Shown piece by piece: positions 27,711 to 36,271 of a stretch of 64,000 nt of DNA. Each line of letters begins with the position of its first letter. Position 1 is the stretch's first letter. This DNA comes from Desulfobacteraceae bacterium Eth-SRB2. Its GTDB lineage: Bacteria > Desulfobacterota > Desulfobacteria > Desulfobacterales > UBA11574. Both the position numbers and the translations under genes were made by a program. The stretch lies in assembly GCA_004193595.1 (NCBI GenBank), contig RPGQ01000004.1, positions 227,461 through 291,460 on the forward strand. Direction: 5' to 3'. Below the pieces are notes generated by a model. That model had not been told where the DNA came from. It saw nothing but the letters and a program-made list of their open reading frames with translations, and searched no databases.

Positions 27711-28961
27711 TTAATGTTTAAAACTTCTCTGCCCGGTATAGACCATTGTCGCGCCGACCTCGTTGCAGGCCTCGATGGACTGGTAGTCATTTTCTGATCC
27801 GCCCGGATGAATTACAGATGTTATCCCTTCTTTTAAACCCACATCAATTCCGTCTCTAAAGGGAAAAAAGGCATCACTGACCATGGCGGCGCCAATCAGA
27901 CCGCCTTTTTCCTTTGAAACCTTATTATCAATTTCCGCCTTTTTATCTTCATCATTTAGATCGTTATAGGGAATACCATGCTTTTCAAAGCAGTAACGGT
28001 CTGCCAGCTTTCGATAGGCCTTGTCTCTTGCAATTTCTGCAACGCCTACCCGGTCCTGCTCACCGGTTCCGATGCCCACGGTTACTTGATCTTTAACGTA
28101 AATGACTGAATTTGATGTAACACCTGATTCCACAAGCCAGCCAAAGAGCATGTTTTCGTATTCCTGTTCGGTGGGTTTCCGGTTGATCCGGTAGTGTTTG
28201 CCCTTATATTCGCATTCGGCAAGTTTTAGATCCGCCTTAGTGCGGGCGGCCGGAACAAAAGACCACTGGGCGATAATACCGCCGTCTATCAAGCTTTTAA
28301 ATTCCACACATCTTTTCCCCACAAATGTCTGCAACCGGTCAATATTTCCAATACGGATAACCCTGAGATTTTTTTTCTTGGCAAAGATATCCATGATCCC
28401 TTCTTCAAAATCCGGAGCAACGACGACTTCGGCGTATTGTTCGGTAATGGCTTGAGCCGTTGCCCGGTCAACAGCTCTGTTGACTGCAATGCATCCCCCA
28501 AATGCCGCCACCCTGTCTGCAATGTTTGCCTTCTGATAGGCGTCTACCAATGTATCAGATCTGGCAACACCGCAGGGATTGTTGTGCTTGACGATAACTA
28601 CCGTGGGTTTATCCACAAAATATCTCAGGATGTTCAGGGAATTGTCCGCATCGGTCAGATTGGTTTTGCCGGGATGCTTTCCGGATTGCAACAGCTCAAT
28701 GTCCGAAGCCAGATATTGGCCCGGCTGAATAGATTCGGCTTCCCCCAGAATCAGGTTTCCATTTGCCAATTTATAAAGCGCTGCTTCCTGACCGGGATTT
28801 TCACCGTATCTTAACCCTTTTTGGACGTTATCGATGGTCCAGGCAACTTTTTCATAAAACAGGGTTTGCCTTTTATCCTGATCCACAAAACTGATTTCCA
28901 TGTTGGGAGGAAAATGGTCATCCATTATCGTTCGATACATTTTTTTCAAATCTTGTGTCAT
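27711..28961 (-). CDS. purH: AICAR formyltransferase (C-terminal half of PurH as a separate gene)
   Basis: 416 residues matching the C-terminal AICARFT part of bifunctional PurH: LRYGENPGQEAALY, VIVKHNNPCGVA (the catalytic Lys-His region), AAFGGCIAVNR and the C-terminal DAFFPFRDGID and HPGGS. It formylates AICAR with 10-formyl-THF in the penultimate step of IMP synthesis. The IMP cyclohydrolase half is a separate gene 211 bp upstream, so PurH is split here. A strong AAAAGGAG ribosome site precedes the ATG, so translation starts independently. Confidence 0.93.
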   Translation of the reverse strand: MTQDLKKMYRTIMDDHFPPNMEISFVDQDKRQTLFYEKVAWTIDNVQKGLRYGENPGQEAALYKLANGNLILGEAESIQPGQYLASDIELLQSGKHPGKTNLTDADNSLNILRYFVDKPTVVIVKHNNPCGVARSDTLVDAYQKANIADRVAAFGGCIAVNRAVDRATAQAITEQYAEVVVAPDFEEGIMDIFAKKKNLRVIRIGNIDRLQTFVGKRCVEFKSLIDGGIIAQWSFVPAARTKADLKLAECEYKGKHYRINRKPTEQEYENMLFGWLVESGVTSNSVIYVKDQVTVGIGTGEQDRVGVAEIARDKAYRKLADRYCFEKHGIPYNDLNDEDKKAEIDNKVSKEKGGLIGAAMVSDAFFPFRDGIDVGLKEGITSVIHPGGSENDYQSIEACNEVGATMVYTGQRSFKH

Positions 28962-29048
28962 TGTTTTCTCCTTTTAATTGTAAACAATTCCTTTCCTTCA
29001 ATTTCGTTCAGGACAAGCTCACTCATCATTTTTACTCAGCCTGCACCG

Positions 29049-29110
29049 CCCCCCCCCCGTAGCTCCGATAGATGGTACTAGGGTAGGTCCGGTAGATCGT
29101 ACTGGGGTGA
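29049..29110 (-). repeat. Ten-base C/G homopolymer and a two-unit tandem repeat between the PurH halves
   Basis: Ten C on the + strand (29049-29058) are followed by two near copies of TCCGATAGATGGTACTAGGGT, about 26 bp apart. Both lie in the spacer separating the two purine genes. Confidence 0.6.
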
Positions 29111-29172
29111 AACTTTTTTCTATTCCACCGGGGCCATTATTCCAAATGAGGCGAATCCCTTAAGTTTGTTTT

Positions 29173-29850
29173 CTAATATGTGTAACTTTCCGTTACATCC
29201 TCAATGGCTCTGGAACCCAAAAAGTCGGCAATCGTGCGATCGTAGACGGCGGTATATTCAAACGCCTTTTGTGCCAGCCGGTAACGGAGTTCCAAAGATA
29301 TGGACCCGTGATTTGCTTTCATATCGGATAGAATCGATTCATAGTCGGAGGGGTCAACAACAGATGCCACCCGTATATAATTTTTGGCCGAGGCCCTTAT
29401 CATACACGGCCCTCCGATATCGATATTCCCACGGGCCTGTTCAACGGTTACATCCGGTTTTGAGATCGTATCCTTAAAAGGATAAAGATTGCCGATAACC
29501 ATATCGATATGAACGGAACCCGTTCGTTTGATATCATCATTATGGGCGTCATTGTACGTTTCGGTGAGCAGCCCGAGATATATCTTAAAATCGAGTGTCT
29601 TTACAAGACCGCCCTGGGTTTCCGGCTGGCCCGTATAATCCGAAACCCGGGTGAGACAGGATTCAGCTTTTTCTCCGAGGATCTCTTTTATTTTCTTGTA
29701 CGTACCTCCGGTTGAAAAAATCTTTATCTCAGGATTTATTTTGAGCAGTTCAGGGATGAACGCTTCAAGACCGGCTTTATCAAAAACGCTGGCAAGCACA
29801 TGTCTAACCTTTACAAGATCATCAATCTTCGCCACTACATTAATACTCAT
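29173..29850 (-). CDS. purH: IMP cyclohydrolase (N-terminal half of PurH as a separate gene)
   Basis: About 225 residues from the ATG at 29850 (MSINVV...), chosen over an upstream ATG because of the GAGGGTG ribosome-like site just before it. The MGS-like fold of PurH is visible: FSTGGTYKKI, RVSDYTGQPETQGGLVKTL, VIGNLYPF, NIDIGGPCMIRASAKN. It closes FAICAR to IMP. The usual linker to AICARFT is replaced by a stop and 211 bp of spacer. Confidence 0.92.
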   Translation of the reverse strand: MSINVVAKIDDLVKVRHVLASVFDKAGLEAFIPELLKINPEIKIFSTGGTYKKIKEILGEKAESCLTRVSDYTGQPETQGGLVKTLDFKIYLGLLTETYNDAHNDDIKRTGSVHIDMVIGNLYPFKDTISKPDVTVEQARGNIDIGGPCMIRASAKNYIRVASVVDPSDYESILSDMKANHGSISLELRYRLAQKAFEYTAVYDRTIADFLGSRAIEDVTESYTY

Positions 29851-29872
29851 AGCATCACCCTCTTTTCCCAAA

Positions 29873-30160
29873 TTATTTGTTAAATCGTTTTAAAAATTGC
29901 ACACAGACTTTATCCGATTTTATGGGTTCATAGTCAATATCAAATTCAAAACAGACAGAATAGTTCTTTTTTAGCATGTCGAGTTTTTTGCCTTGTCCGG
30001 CGGAATGAAAATAGAGTGTATTATCTTTATATCCAAAGCAGAGTGGAACAATATAAGGACGGTTTTTATCAGCCATTGCCAGCCGGCATACCATTGATCG
30101 GCAGATGATCGATTCGATTTCGGCGTTATCCGTAATTTCTTTGTCTTTTCTTCTGATTAT
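29873..30160 (-). pseudogene. Truncated pyridoxamine 5'-phosphate oxidase-family (NimA-like) gene
   Basis: The frame encodes the start of a flavin-binding split-barrel protein (RRKDKEITD, CRSMVCRLAMADKNRPYIVPLCFGYKDNTLYFHSAG). It loses similarity after SDKVC and stops about 10 residues later, roughly two thirds of the way through the expected 150-160 residues. At the 5' side the position expected for the initiator Met is ATA/ATC, and the upstream codons come from repeat F. Both ends are therefore damaged. A minor start or short functional form cannot be excluded. Confidence 0.6.
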
Positions 30161-30212
30161 TTTGTTCCTTATTTGTAAATTTTGTGCTTTTTGTGGCAAA
30201 ACTTTTTCAATT

Positions 30213-30316
30213 CTGCCACTAAGGCACCAAGGCGCGAAGAAAGAATAATAAATATATCCTTTGTGTCTTAGTGCTTTTGTGGCAAACATTTTTGGTTCCG
30301 GCTTGTCCGGGTTGGG
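30213..30316. repeat. Dispersed repeat F, copy 1
   Basis: On the minus strand: AACCCGGACAAGCCGGAACC, then TTTGCCACAAAAGCACTAAG, ACACAAAGGATATAT and CCTTGGTGCCTTAGTGGC. Copy 2 at 57187-57390 has the same order but is interrupted by a palindromic insertion. Confidence 0.8.
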
Positions 30317-30389
30317 TTTAATGCTTTTAATCCCAAATGATTATGACGTCTGTTTTTGAATGGGCCGACATGATAAAACAAATCTTGTT

Positions 30390-30418
30390 TTGACACGAAC
30401 TGCATCAGCATATATAGA
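30390..30418 (+). promoter_or_regulatory. Sigma-70-type promoter for pilD
   Basis: TTGACA at 30390-30395, 17-nt spacer, TATAGA at 30413-30418, about 90 bp before the ATG at 30506. Confidence 0.55.
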
Positions 30419-30505
30419 CAGTAACATTATATTTGTCAGATATGTGAATTAAAGATGTTACTTACTGTTATTTAATCATAAATTCAAGAGGACCCCATAT
30501 AAAAC

Positions 30506-31273
30506 ATGTTTAATATTTTGATCGTGAGTATAATTTTCATATTCGGCATGTGCATCGGAAGCTTTTTAAATGTTTGTATTTACAGGCTGCCCACCTCAAA
30601 ATCTATTTCAAATCCTCCCCGTTCTATCTGTCCGAGCTGCAACAGCCCCATTCGATTTTATGACAATATTCCGGTTTTAAGTTATATCTGGTTAAAAGGC
30701 AGATGCCGAAATTGCGATGCATCGATATCTTTTCGCTATCCCATGGTTGAATTGATGACTGGAATTGTTGCCATGGGTCTGCTGTTTAAGTTTGGTCTGT
30801 CCCTGGAAAGTTTAGTATACTTCGTTTTTGTTTCATCTCTGCTCGTAATAACCTTTATTGATCTTGATCACCAAATCATACCGGATATCATCACGCTTCC
30901 CGGAATCCCCATGGGTCTGGTTGCTTCTTTTGCATTGCCGACAATTACTTTTAAAGCTTCGGTACTCGGATTGCTTATCGGAGGGGGGAGTCTTTGGTTT
31001 GTTGCATGGGCTTATAACCTGATCGCCCACAGAGATGGAATGGGGGGTGGTGATATCAAACTTCTGGCAATGATTGGAACCATTATCGGCTGGCAAGGGG
31101 TTATTTTTACTGTTTTTGCTTCATCGGTTATGGGTTCATGCGTGGGTATAACAATAATGCTGATCAAAGGCAAGAATATGAAGTTTGCTATCCCCTTCGG
31201 CCCTTTTCTGTCTCTCGGTGCCATTGCTTATGTTTTTTTTGGATCGCAGATTATAGCCTGGTACTTTAGTTAG
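30506..31273 (+). CDS. pilD: Prepilin peptidase / N-methyltransferase (type IV)
   Basis: 255 residues, multi-spanning. The cytoplasmic zinc-binding loop with two CxxC pairs is visible (ICPSCNSPI, CRNCDAS), as are the two catalytic aspartates (DLDHQIIPD and GGGDIKL). It cleaves leader peptides of type IV pilins and type II secretion pseudopilins and methylates the new N-terminus. Its TAG stop coincides with the first bases of repeat B, so the extreme C-terminus may have been set by that element. Confidence 0.95.
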   Translation: MFNILIVSIIFIFGMCIGSFLNVCIYRLPTSKSISNPPRSICPSCNSPIRFYDNIPVLSYIWLKGRCRNCDASISFRYPMVELMTGIVAMGLLFKFGLSLESLVYFVFVSSLLVITFIDLDHQIIPDIITLPGIPMGLVASFALPTITFKASVLGLLIGGGSLWFVAWAYNLIAHRDGMGGGDIKLLAMIGTIIGWQGVIFTVFASSVMGSCVGITIMLIKGKNMKFAIPFGPFLSLGAIAYVFFGSQIIAWYFS

Positions 31274-31455
31274 TTTCCATCCAGAAATGGCCCTTTTCCG
31301 CAATCTCTGCGACAATCTGCGGAATTACTTGTGCGGAGTACCACTTGTACGCCTCCGCTTAATTCCTTGATTTCCTTGACCTTGCGAAAAATTGCTCATT
31401 TCTGCATTGGAAACTTAATTTGTTCCCAATATAGATTTCTGGATGGCAATAGTTA
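31271..31455. repeat. Dispersed repeat B, copy 1
   Basis: Inverted ends TAGTTTCCATCCAGAAATGG and TAGATTTCTGGATGG flank a core (CCGCAATCTCTGCGAC, TTCCTTGATTTCCTTGACC). It matches 59147-59332 across its length. Overlaps the pilD stop codon. Confidence 0.85.
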
Positions 31456-31478
31456 ACCAGACGGAACTATGGAATTAC

Positions 31479-32447
31479 CTACGCAATGGCCACTTTAAGA
31501 TACAAATCCCCCCGTTGACTATCGGGTGTTATTTTGCCCAAACCTTTCAGCCGCAGCTTGCTCCCTTCTTTTACACCGGCGGGCACGGCAACTCTTACCA
31601 GCCGTTTTTGAAATCCCCAAGGAATGTTTACCAGCTTAAGTGTCCCGGTAAGGGCCTCAAATGAGGTGATGGTTATCGTACCATAGAGGTGGGGATTTTT
31701 TCCGGGACCTACAGGCCTGATCACCTGCAGGCGGTGCGTTTTTCTTTTTGCGGTCACCTTGCGCATTTGACCGCTTACACCGGTCTCCGGTAAGGCAAGC
31801 AAAATCTTTAAAAAAATAATACCGAAGATAAAACCGCCGATATGAGCCCACCAGGCAATACCGCCAATACCCCCGTGGCTTCCGGCAGCACTAATAAACT
31901 GGATAAAAAACCAGAGACCGAGAAAGAAGAACGCCGGGATTTCAACAAACCAGGGGATAAAGATAATGGGAATCAATGTTAATATCTTTGCATTGGGATG
32001 AAGAATCAAATAAGCGCCCATAACACCGGCGATAGCTCCGCTGGCTCCTATGGTAGGTATATTGGAATGAAGATTAATGATAAGATGGGAAAGACCGGAT
32101 GTAATTCCGCAAAGCAGGTAAAAAACCAAATAACGAAACGGCCCGAGGCGATCTTCGATATTGTCGCCAAAGATATAAAGCGACCACATATTACCCAAAA
32201 GATGCCAGAATCCGCCGTGGAGAAACATGAAAGAGATCAAAGAGAAAATCTGCTGGCTTGTAGAAAAATAAGAGGTAATTTGGGGGATTGAGTAGCGGGC
32301 GGGAACAAGGCCATAAATATAGACAAAACGATTTAAATTCGGAACCAGCGATATCTGTACCAGATAAACAACCACGTTGATACCAATGATCGTATTATTA
32401 ACAATCGGATAATTTTTAGAAGGTATTGTATCACGTATGGGTATCAT
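31479..32447 (-). CDS. Rhomboid-family intramembrane protease with DnaJ-C-like C-terminal domain
   Basis: 322 residues. The N-terminal 220 residues are a rhomboid: first TM IVNNTIIGINVVVYLV, the catalytic Ser in GASGAIAG and the catalytic His in the last helix (AHIGGFIFG). The C-terminal 90 residues (GTLKLVNIPWGFQKRLVRVAVPAGVKEGSKLRLKGLG and the RGDLYLKV end) look like the C-terminal peptide-binding domain of DnaJ, with no J domain. The tail would be cytoplasmic or periplasmic depending on topology and could present clients to the protease. Convergent with pilD across repeat B. Confidence 0.8.
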   Translation of the reverse strand: MIPIRDTIPSKNYPIVNNTIIGINVVVYLVQISLVPNLNRFVYIYGLVPARYSIPQITSYFSTSQQIFSLISFMFLHGGFWHLLGNMWSLYIFGDNIEDRLGPFRYLVFYLLCGITSGLSHLIINLHSNIPTIGASGAIAGVMGAYLILHPNAKILTLIPIIFIPWFVEIPAFFFLGLWFFIQFISAAGSHGGIGGIAWWAHIGGFIFGIIFLKILLALPETGVSGQMRKVTAKRKTHRLQVIRPVGPGKNPHLYGTITITSFEALTGTLKLVNIPWGFQKRLVRVAVPAGVKEGSKLRLKGLGKITPDSQRGDLYLKVAIA

Positions 32448-32476
32448 ATGACCAAGCTAGTTCGCTTCGCTCACAA

Positions 32477-32510
32477 TTGGAATAATGGAATGATGGAGTA
32501 ATGGAATAAA
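32477..32510. repeat. Short tandem repeat of TGGAATAA/TGGAATGA units
   Basis: Four 8-9 bp units (TGGAATAATGGAATGATGG and onward) between the rhomboid and nadC genes. Related runs lie at 36085-36105 (reverse) and 60604-60641. Confidence 0.7.
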
Positions 32511-32565
32511 TAGGTTGCCGTCAATAAACATGTATTTTCAAGAAGTTGTAAAATATCCGAGATGT

Positions 32566-33399
32566 CTAATTAGCTGTCTGGATTCGCATACTCATATCCA
32601 CGCATCTTGCAGAATGGGTGAGGGCTCCTACGGAGATGATATCAACTCCGGTATCCGCCAGGGATTTAAGAACGTTTTTTGTTACATTCCCCGACACTTC
32701 AACAATTGCCCTCCCACCAATAAAGGCTGCGGCCTCTTTTATCTGCTCTCTGCTCATATTATCGAGCATGATAACATCTGCACCGGCGTTCAAAGCGTCC
32801 TTGACCTGGCCCGGAGTGGATACCTCTACCTCTATTTTGACAAGATGGTGTACCTGGGTCCGGATACGGTCAACAGCCTTTTTTATCCCCCCGCAGACAG
32901 CATGGTGATTATCCTTGATCAAAACACCGTCATATAGCCCCATCCTGTGGTTATAGGCTCCTCCCACTCTAACGGCATATTTTTCCAATACACGCCATCC
33001 GGGTGTGGTTTTGCGGGTATCCACAAGACGCACCCTTTTATTTTTGAGTTCATCCACATATGAGCGAACACAGGTAGCAATGCCCGAAAGTCGCTGAAGA
33101 AAATTCAAGGCGGTTCTCTCACCGGAAAGCAGGGCGCGAAGTTTACCCTCAACCGTTGCTATGGTTTCACCTTCTTTTACAAGATTGCCGTCAATATAAT
33201 TGGGTATAAATATGACGTTGGCATTAAGGTGCTTAAAAACCTGACAGGCCACATCAAGACCTGCAATGACAAAAGGTTCTTTGGCGATGATGACGCCTTT
33301 GCCTTCAAGATCGGGATCCACGAGATTATCCGTTGTAATATCTCCCGAACCCATGTCTTCTTTCAGGGCTATTGTTATGAGATGTTGTGTTGAATTCAT
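32566..33399 (-). CDS. nadC: Nicotinate-nucleotide pyrophosphorylase (carboxylating)
   Basis: 277 residues, normal length. Family segments ALKEDMGSGDITT, RLSGIATCVRSYV, DTRKTTPGWRVLEKYAVRVGG (PRPP/quinolinate site) and EVEVSTPGQVKDAL are intact. It converts quinolinate and PRPP to NaMN in de novo NAD synthesis. It follows valS by 12 bp on the minus strand, so is probably co-transcribed. With nadK, pncA and pncB, four NAD genes fall in this window. Confidence 0.95.
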   Translation of the reverse strand: MNSTQHLITIALKEDMGSGDITTDNLVDPDLEGKGVIIAKEPFVIAGLDVACQVFKHLNANVIFIPNYIDGNLVKEGETIATVEGKLRALLSGERTALNFLQRLSGIATCVRSYVDELKNKRVRLVDTRKTTPGWRVLEKYAVRVGGAYNHRMGLYDGVLIKDNHHAVCGGIKKAVDRIRTQVHHLVKIEVEVSTPGQVKDALNAGADVIMLDNMSREQIKEAAAFIGGRAIVEVSGNVTKNVLKSLADTGVDIISVGALTHSARCVDMSMRIQTAN

Positions 33400-33411
33400 A
33401 ATAGACTCGGA

Positions 33412-36078
33412 TTAGGCCTCAAGCTCTTTGATTTTATTCAGGTTGGACAGCAGTTTTTGCTGTTTTTCAACAAGAAGACCGTGCTTTGCTTTTACTTTTT
33501 CCACCACCTCTACGGGTGCCTTTCTGAGAAAATCTTCATTGTTCAGTTTCTTTGAAACCGTAGCCGATTCATTGGTCAGTTTATTGATTTCCTTTTCAAG
33601 CCGTTCAATCTCCTTTGCAAAATCGACAATTCCTTCTAATGAAACAAAAATCGTGGCATCATTTACAACAGCCGTTGCCGCGGACTTTGGTCTTTCAACC
33701 GCATTTCCCACAGATAAAGATTTAAGTCTGGCAAGGTTAATGATCATGTCCCGGTGCTGTTGTACGGTTTTTTTTGTTGATTCGTCCTGGGACTGGGCCG
33801 AAACGGCCAAGGATAATGACGGTGAAATGTTCATCTCACCCCTAATATTTCTGATGCCGGTTATGATCCCTGAGATAAGTCTCATATTTGATTCCGCTTC
33901 TTCATCCCGTTGTATGCTATTATTATTGTCGGCATATAACGGAAATGCTGCTTTCATGATGGATCCTTGTGTACCCGGCAGTTTATGCCAGATTTCCTCT
34001 GTAATAAAAGGTACAAAAGGATGAAGCAAAACCAGTGTATCATGCAGAACACGCCACAACACGCTCAGGGTTGCTTGTTGCCGGTTCTCTCCCTCTTTTC
34101 CGTACAACGTCGGTTTAATCGCTTCAAGGTACCAGTCACAGAATTCATGCCATACAAAATTATAAAGCGCCCCGGCCGCATCATTAAACCGATAACTTTC
34201 AAGCGCTTGGGAAACTTTGCCGCTCACACGATAAAGTCTGGATAGAATCCACCGGTCCACAAGGGAAAGCGGTTCGGTTGTTATGTTTTTACAGGAGTTA
34301 TTTATGTGTGTCAGGGCAAAACGGGCGGCGTTCCAGATTTTGTTGATAAAATTTCGATAGCCTTCAACACGCTTTTCAGACATCTTCACGTCTCTGCCCT
34401 GGGCTGCAAAAGCGGCCAGGGTAAAGCGAAATGCATCGGTTCCATAGCGGTCAATAATGCTCAAGGGATCGATTACATTTCCCGTGGACTTGCTCATTTT
34501 TTTGCCTGCTTCGTCACGCACCAGGGCGTGCACATAAACATCTTTAAAGGGCACATCCTCCATGAAATGGATACCCATCATCATCATTCTGGCGACCCAG
34601 AAAAAGAGAATATCAAAACCGGTAACAAGAACAGATGTGGGATAAAACAATTTTAACAGTGGGGTCTGATCCGGCCATCCCATGGTTGAAAAAGGCCACA
34701 GGGCGGAACTGAACCAGGTATCCAGAACGTCTGTATCCTGTAAAAGATCTGTTCCTCCGCACGCCGGACATGTTGCCGGCGTATCCAGGGCAACAATTAT
34801 TTCTTGACAGGTGTTGCAGGTCCATGCCGGAATCTGGTGTCCCCACCATATCTGCCGAGAAATACACCAATCCTTAATGTTGTTCATCCATTCAAAATAA
34901 GTTTTGGTCCATATTTCAGGAATGATCTTCGTATCACCGTTCTTAACGGCATCAATCGCTTTTTTTGCAAGGGGCTTTGTCCGGATAAACCACTGTTTTG
35001 ACAAATTAGGTTCAATTATAGTCTTACACCGGTAACAGTGACCGATACTGTGCTGATACGGCTCGATCTTTTCAAGAAGCCCCTCTTCTTTAAGTGCGTT
35101 AACCACAGTTTCCCTGCATTCGAATCGATCAAGCCCTTGGAACCTGCCTGCTTCTGATGTCATCAGGCCGTCATCACCGATAACTTTTATACGTTCCAGG
35201 TTGTGGTGGTTTCCGATCTCAAAGTCGTTGGGGTCATGGGCGGGGGTAATCTTTAATGCCCCGGTTCCAAAGGACATATCCACATATTTGTCTTTAATAA
35301 TTGGAATGGGTCTGTTCATAAGGGGAAGAATCACCTGAAGGGACTCCATATCCCGGTAGCGCTCATCATTTGGATTTACTGCTACGGCCGTATCACCCAA
35401 CATGGTTTCAGGACGAGTTGTTGCAACAACCACTCCCTTTGTTCCGTCAGTAAAAGGATACCGTACATGATACAAATGACCCTCATGCGCTTCATGTTCG
35501 ACCTCAAGATCGGCAAGCGCCGTATGGCAGCGGGGGCACCAGTTAATAATGTAATTGCCCCGGTAAATTAGACCTTCCTGGTACAGGTTTACAAAAACCT
35601 TACGTACGGCTTTTGAAAGCCCCTCATCCATGGTAAAGCGCTCACGCTCCCAATCACATGAAGCGCCAAGGCGTTTCAGTTGATTGATGATAGCGTTGCC
35701 ATATTCGCTTCGCCATTCCCAAACTGCCTCAATGAACTTTTTCCTGCCCACCTGATGGCGATTCATACCCTCATCGGCAAGCTTTTTTTCCACAACATTC
35801 TGGGTGGCGATTCCTGCGTGATCGGTACCGGGCATCCACAGCACATTATCGCCACGCAATCTCCGGTATCGGCAGAGAATATCCTGCAATGTATTATTTA
35901 GCGCGTGACCCATGTGAAGAACGCCGGTGACATTGGGCGGAGGGATTACAATGGAATAGCATTTTTGATCGTTTTTTTCCTCGTTTGCCGCAAACAGCAA
36001 TTCTTTTTCCCAGAAATCGTACCAACGTTTTTCCACGTCATGGGGTTCATAACCTTTGTTAAGAAGATTGGAACTCAT
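33412..36078 (-). CDS. valS: Valyl-tRNA synthetase
   Basis: 888 residues, full length. The class I signatures are present: HMGH in PPNVTGVLHMGHA and KMSKS in EAGKKMSKSTG. The editing domain (TTRPETMLGDTAVAVNP) and the C-terminal coiled-coil arm (IERLEKEINKLTNE) are visible. A zinc-binding Cys cluster (CNTCQEIIV, CPACGG) is included. Likely operon valS-nadC. Confidence 0.97.
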   Translation of the reverse strand: MSSNLLNKGYEPHDVEKRWYDFWEKELLFAANEEKNDQKCYSIVIPPPNVTGVLHMGHALNNTLQDILCRYRRLRGDNVLWMPGTDHAGIATQNVVEKKLADEGMNRHQVGRKKFIEAVWEWRSEYGNAIINQLKRLGASCDWERERFTMDEGLSKAVRKVFVNLYQEGLIYRGNYIINWCPRCHTALADLEVEHEAHEGHLYHVRYPFTDGTKGVVVATTRPETMLGDTAVAVNPNDERYRDMESLQVILPLMNRPIPIIKDKYVDMSFGTGALKITPAHDPNDFEIGNHHNLERIKVIGDDGLMTSEAGRFQGLDRFECRETVVNALKEEGLLEKIEPYQHSIGHCYRCKTIIEPNLSKQWFIRTKPLAKKAIDAVKNGDTKIIPEIWTKTYFEWMNNIKDWCISRQIWWGHQIPAWTCNTCQEIIVALDTPATCPACGGTDLLQDTDVLDTWFSSALWPFSTMGWPDQTPLLKLFYPTSVLVTGFDILFFWVARMMMMGIHFMEDVPFKDVYVHALVRDEAGKKMSKSTGNVIDPLSIIDRYGTDAFRFTLAAFAAQGRDVKMSEKRVEGYRNFINKIWNAARFALTHINNSCKNITTEPLSLVDRWILSRLYRVSGKVSQALESYRFNDAAGALYNFVWHEFCDWYLEAIKPTLYGKEGENRQQATLSVLWRVLHDTLVLLHPFVPFITEEIWHKLPGTQGSIMKAAFPLYADNNNSIQRDEEAESNMRLISGIITGIRNIRGEMNISPSLSLAVSAQSQDESTKKTVQQHRDMIINLARLKSLSVGNAVERPKSAATAVVNDATIFVSLEGIVDFAKEIERLEKEINKLTNESATVSKKLNNEDFLRKAPVEVVEKVKAKHGLLVEKQQKLLSNLNKIKELEA

Positions 36079-36271
36079 ATCATATTACTCCATTATTCCC
36101 ATTGGGGCGAAGCCCCTGAATTCTTGAGCTGCGCATATCTCACGCAGCATCCGGATACAGGTAAAAAATTGAAAAGGGGATTATTGAATAATCCCCGATT
36201 GTTTTACCATTCGATTTATTTGCTATGATCGGATTAATCAGGCAAAATGTAATTATTGTGAAAAGAAACGA

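Noticed and set aside
30213..30316. CRISPR-like repeat
   Set aside because: Repeat F and the other families are dispersed palindromic intergenic elements, not regularly spaced direct repeats with unique spacers, and no cas genes are present.
32515..32937. A 140-residue + strand open frame
   Set aside because: Antisense to nadC, which is unambiguous.
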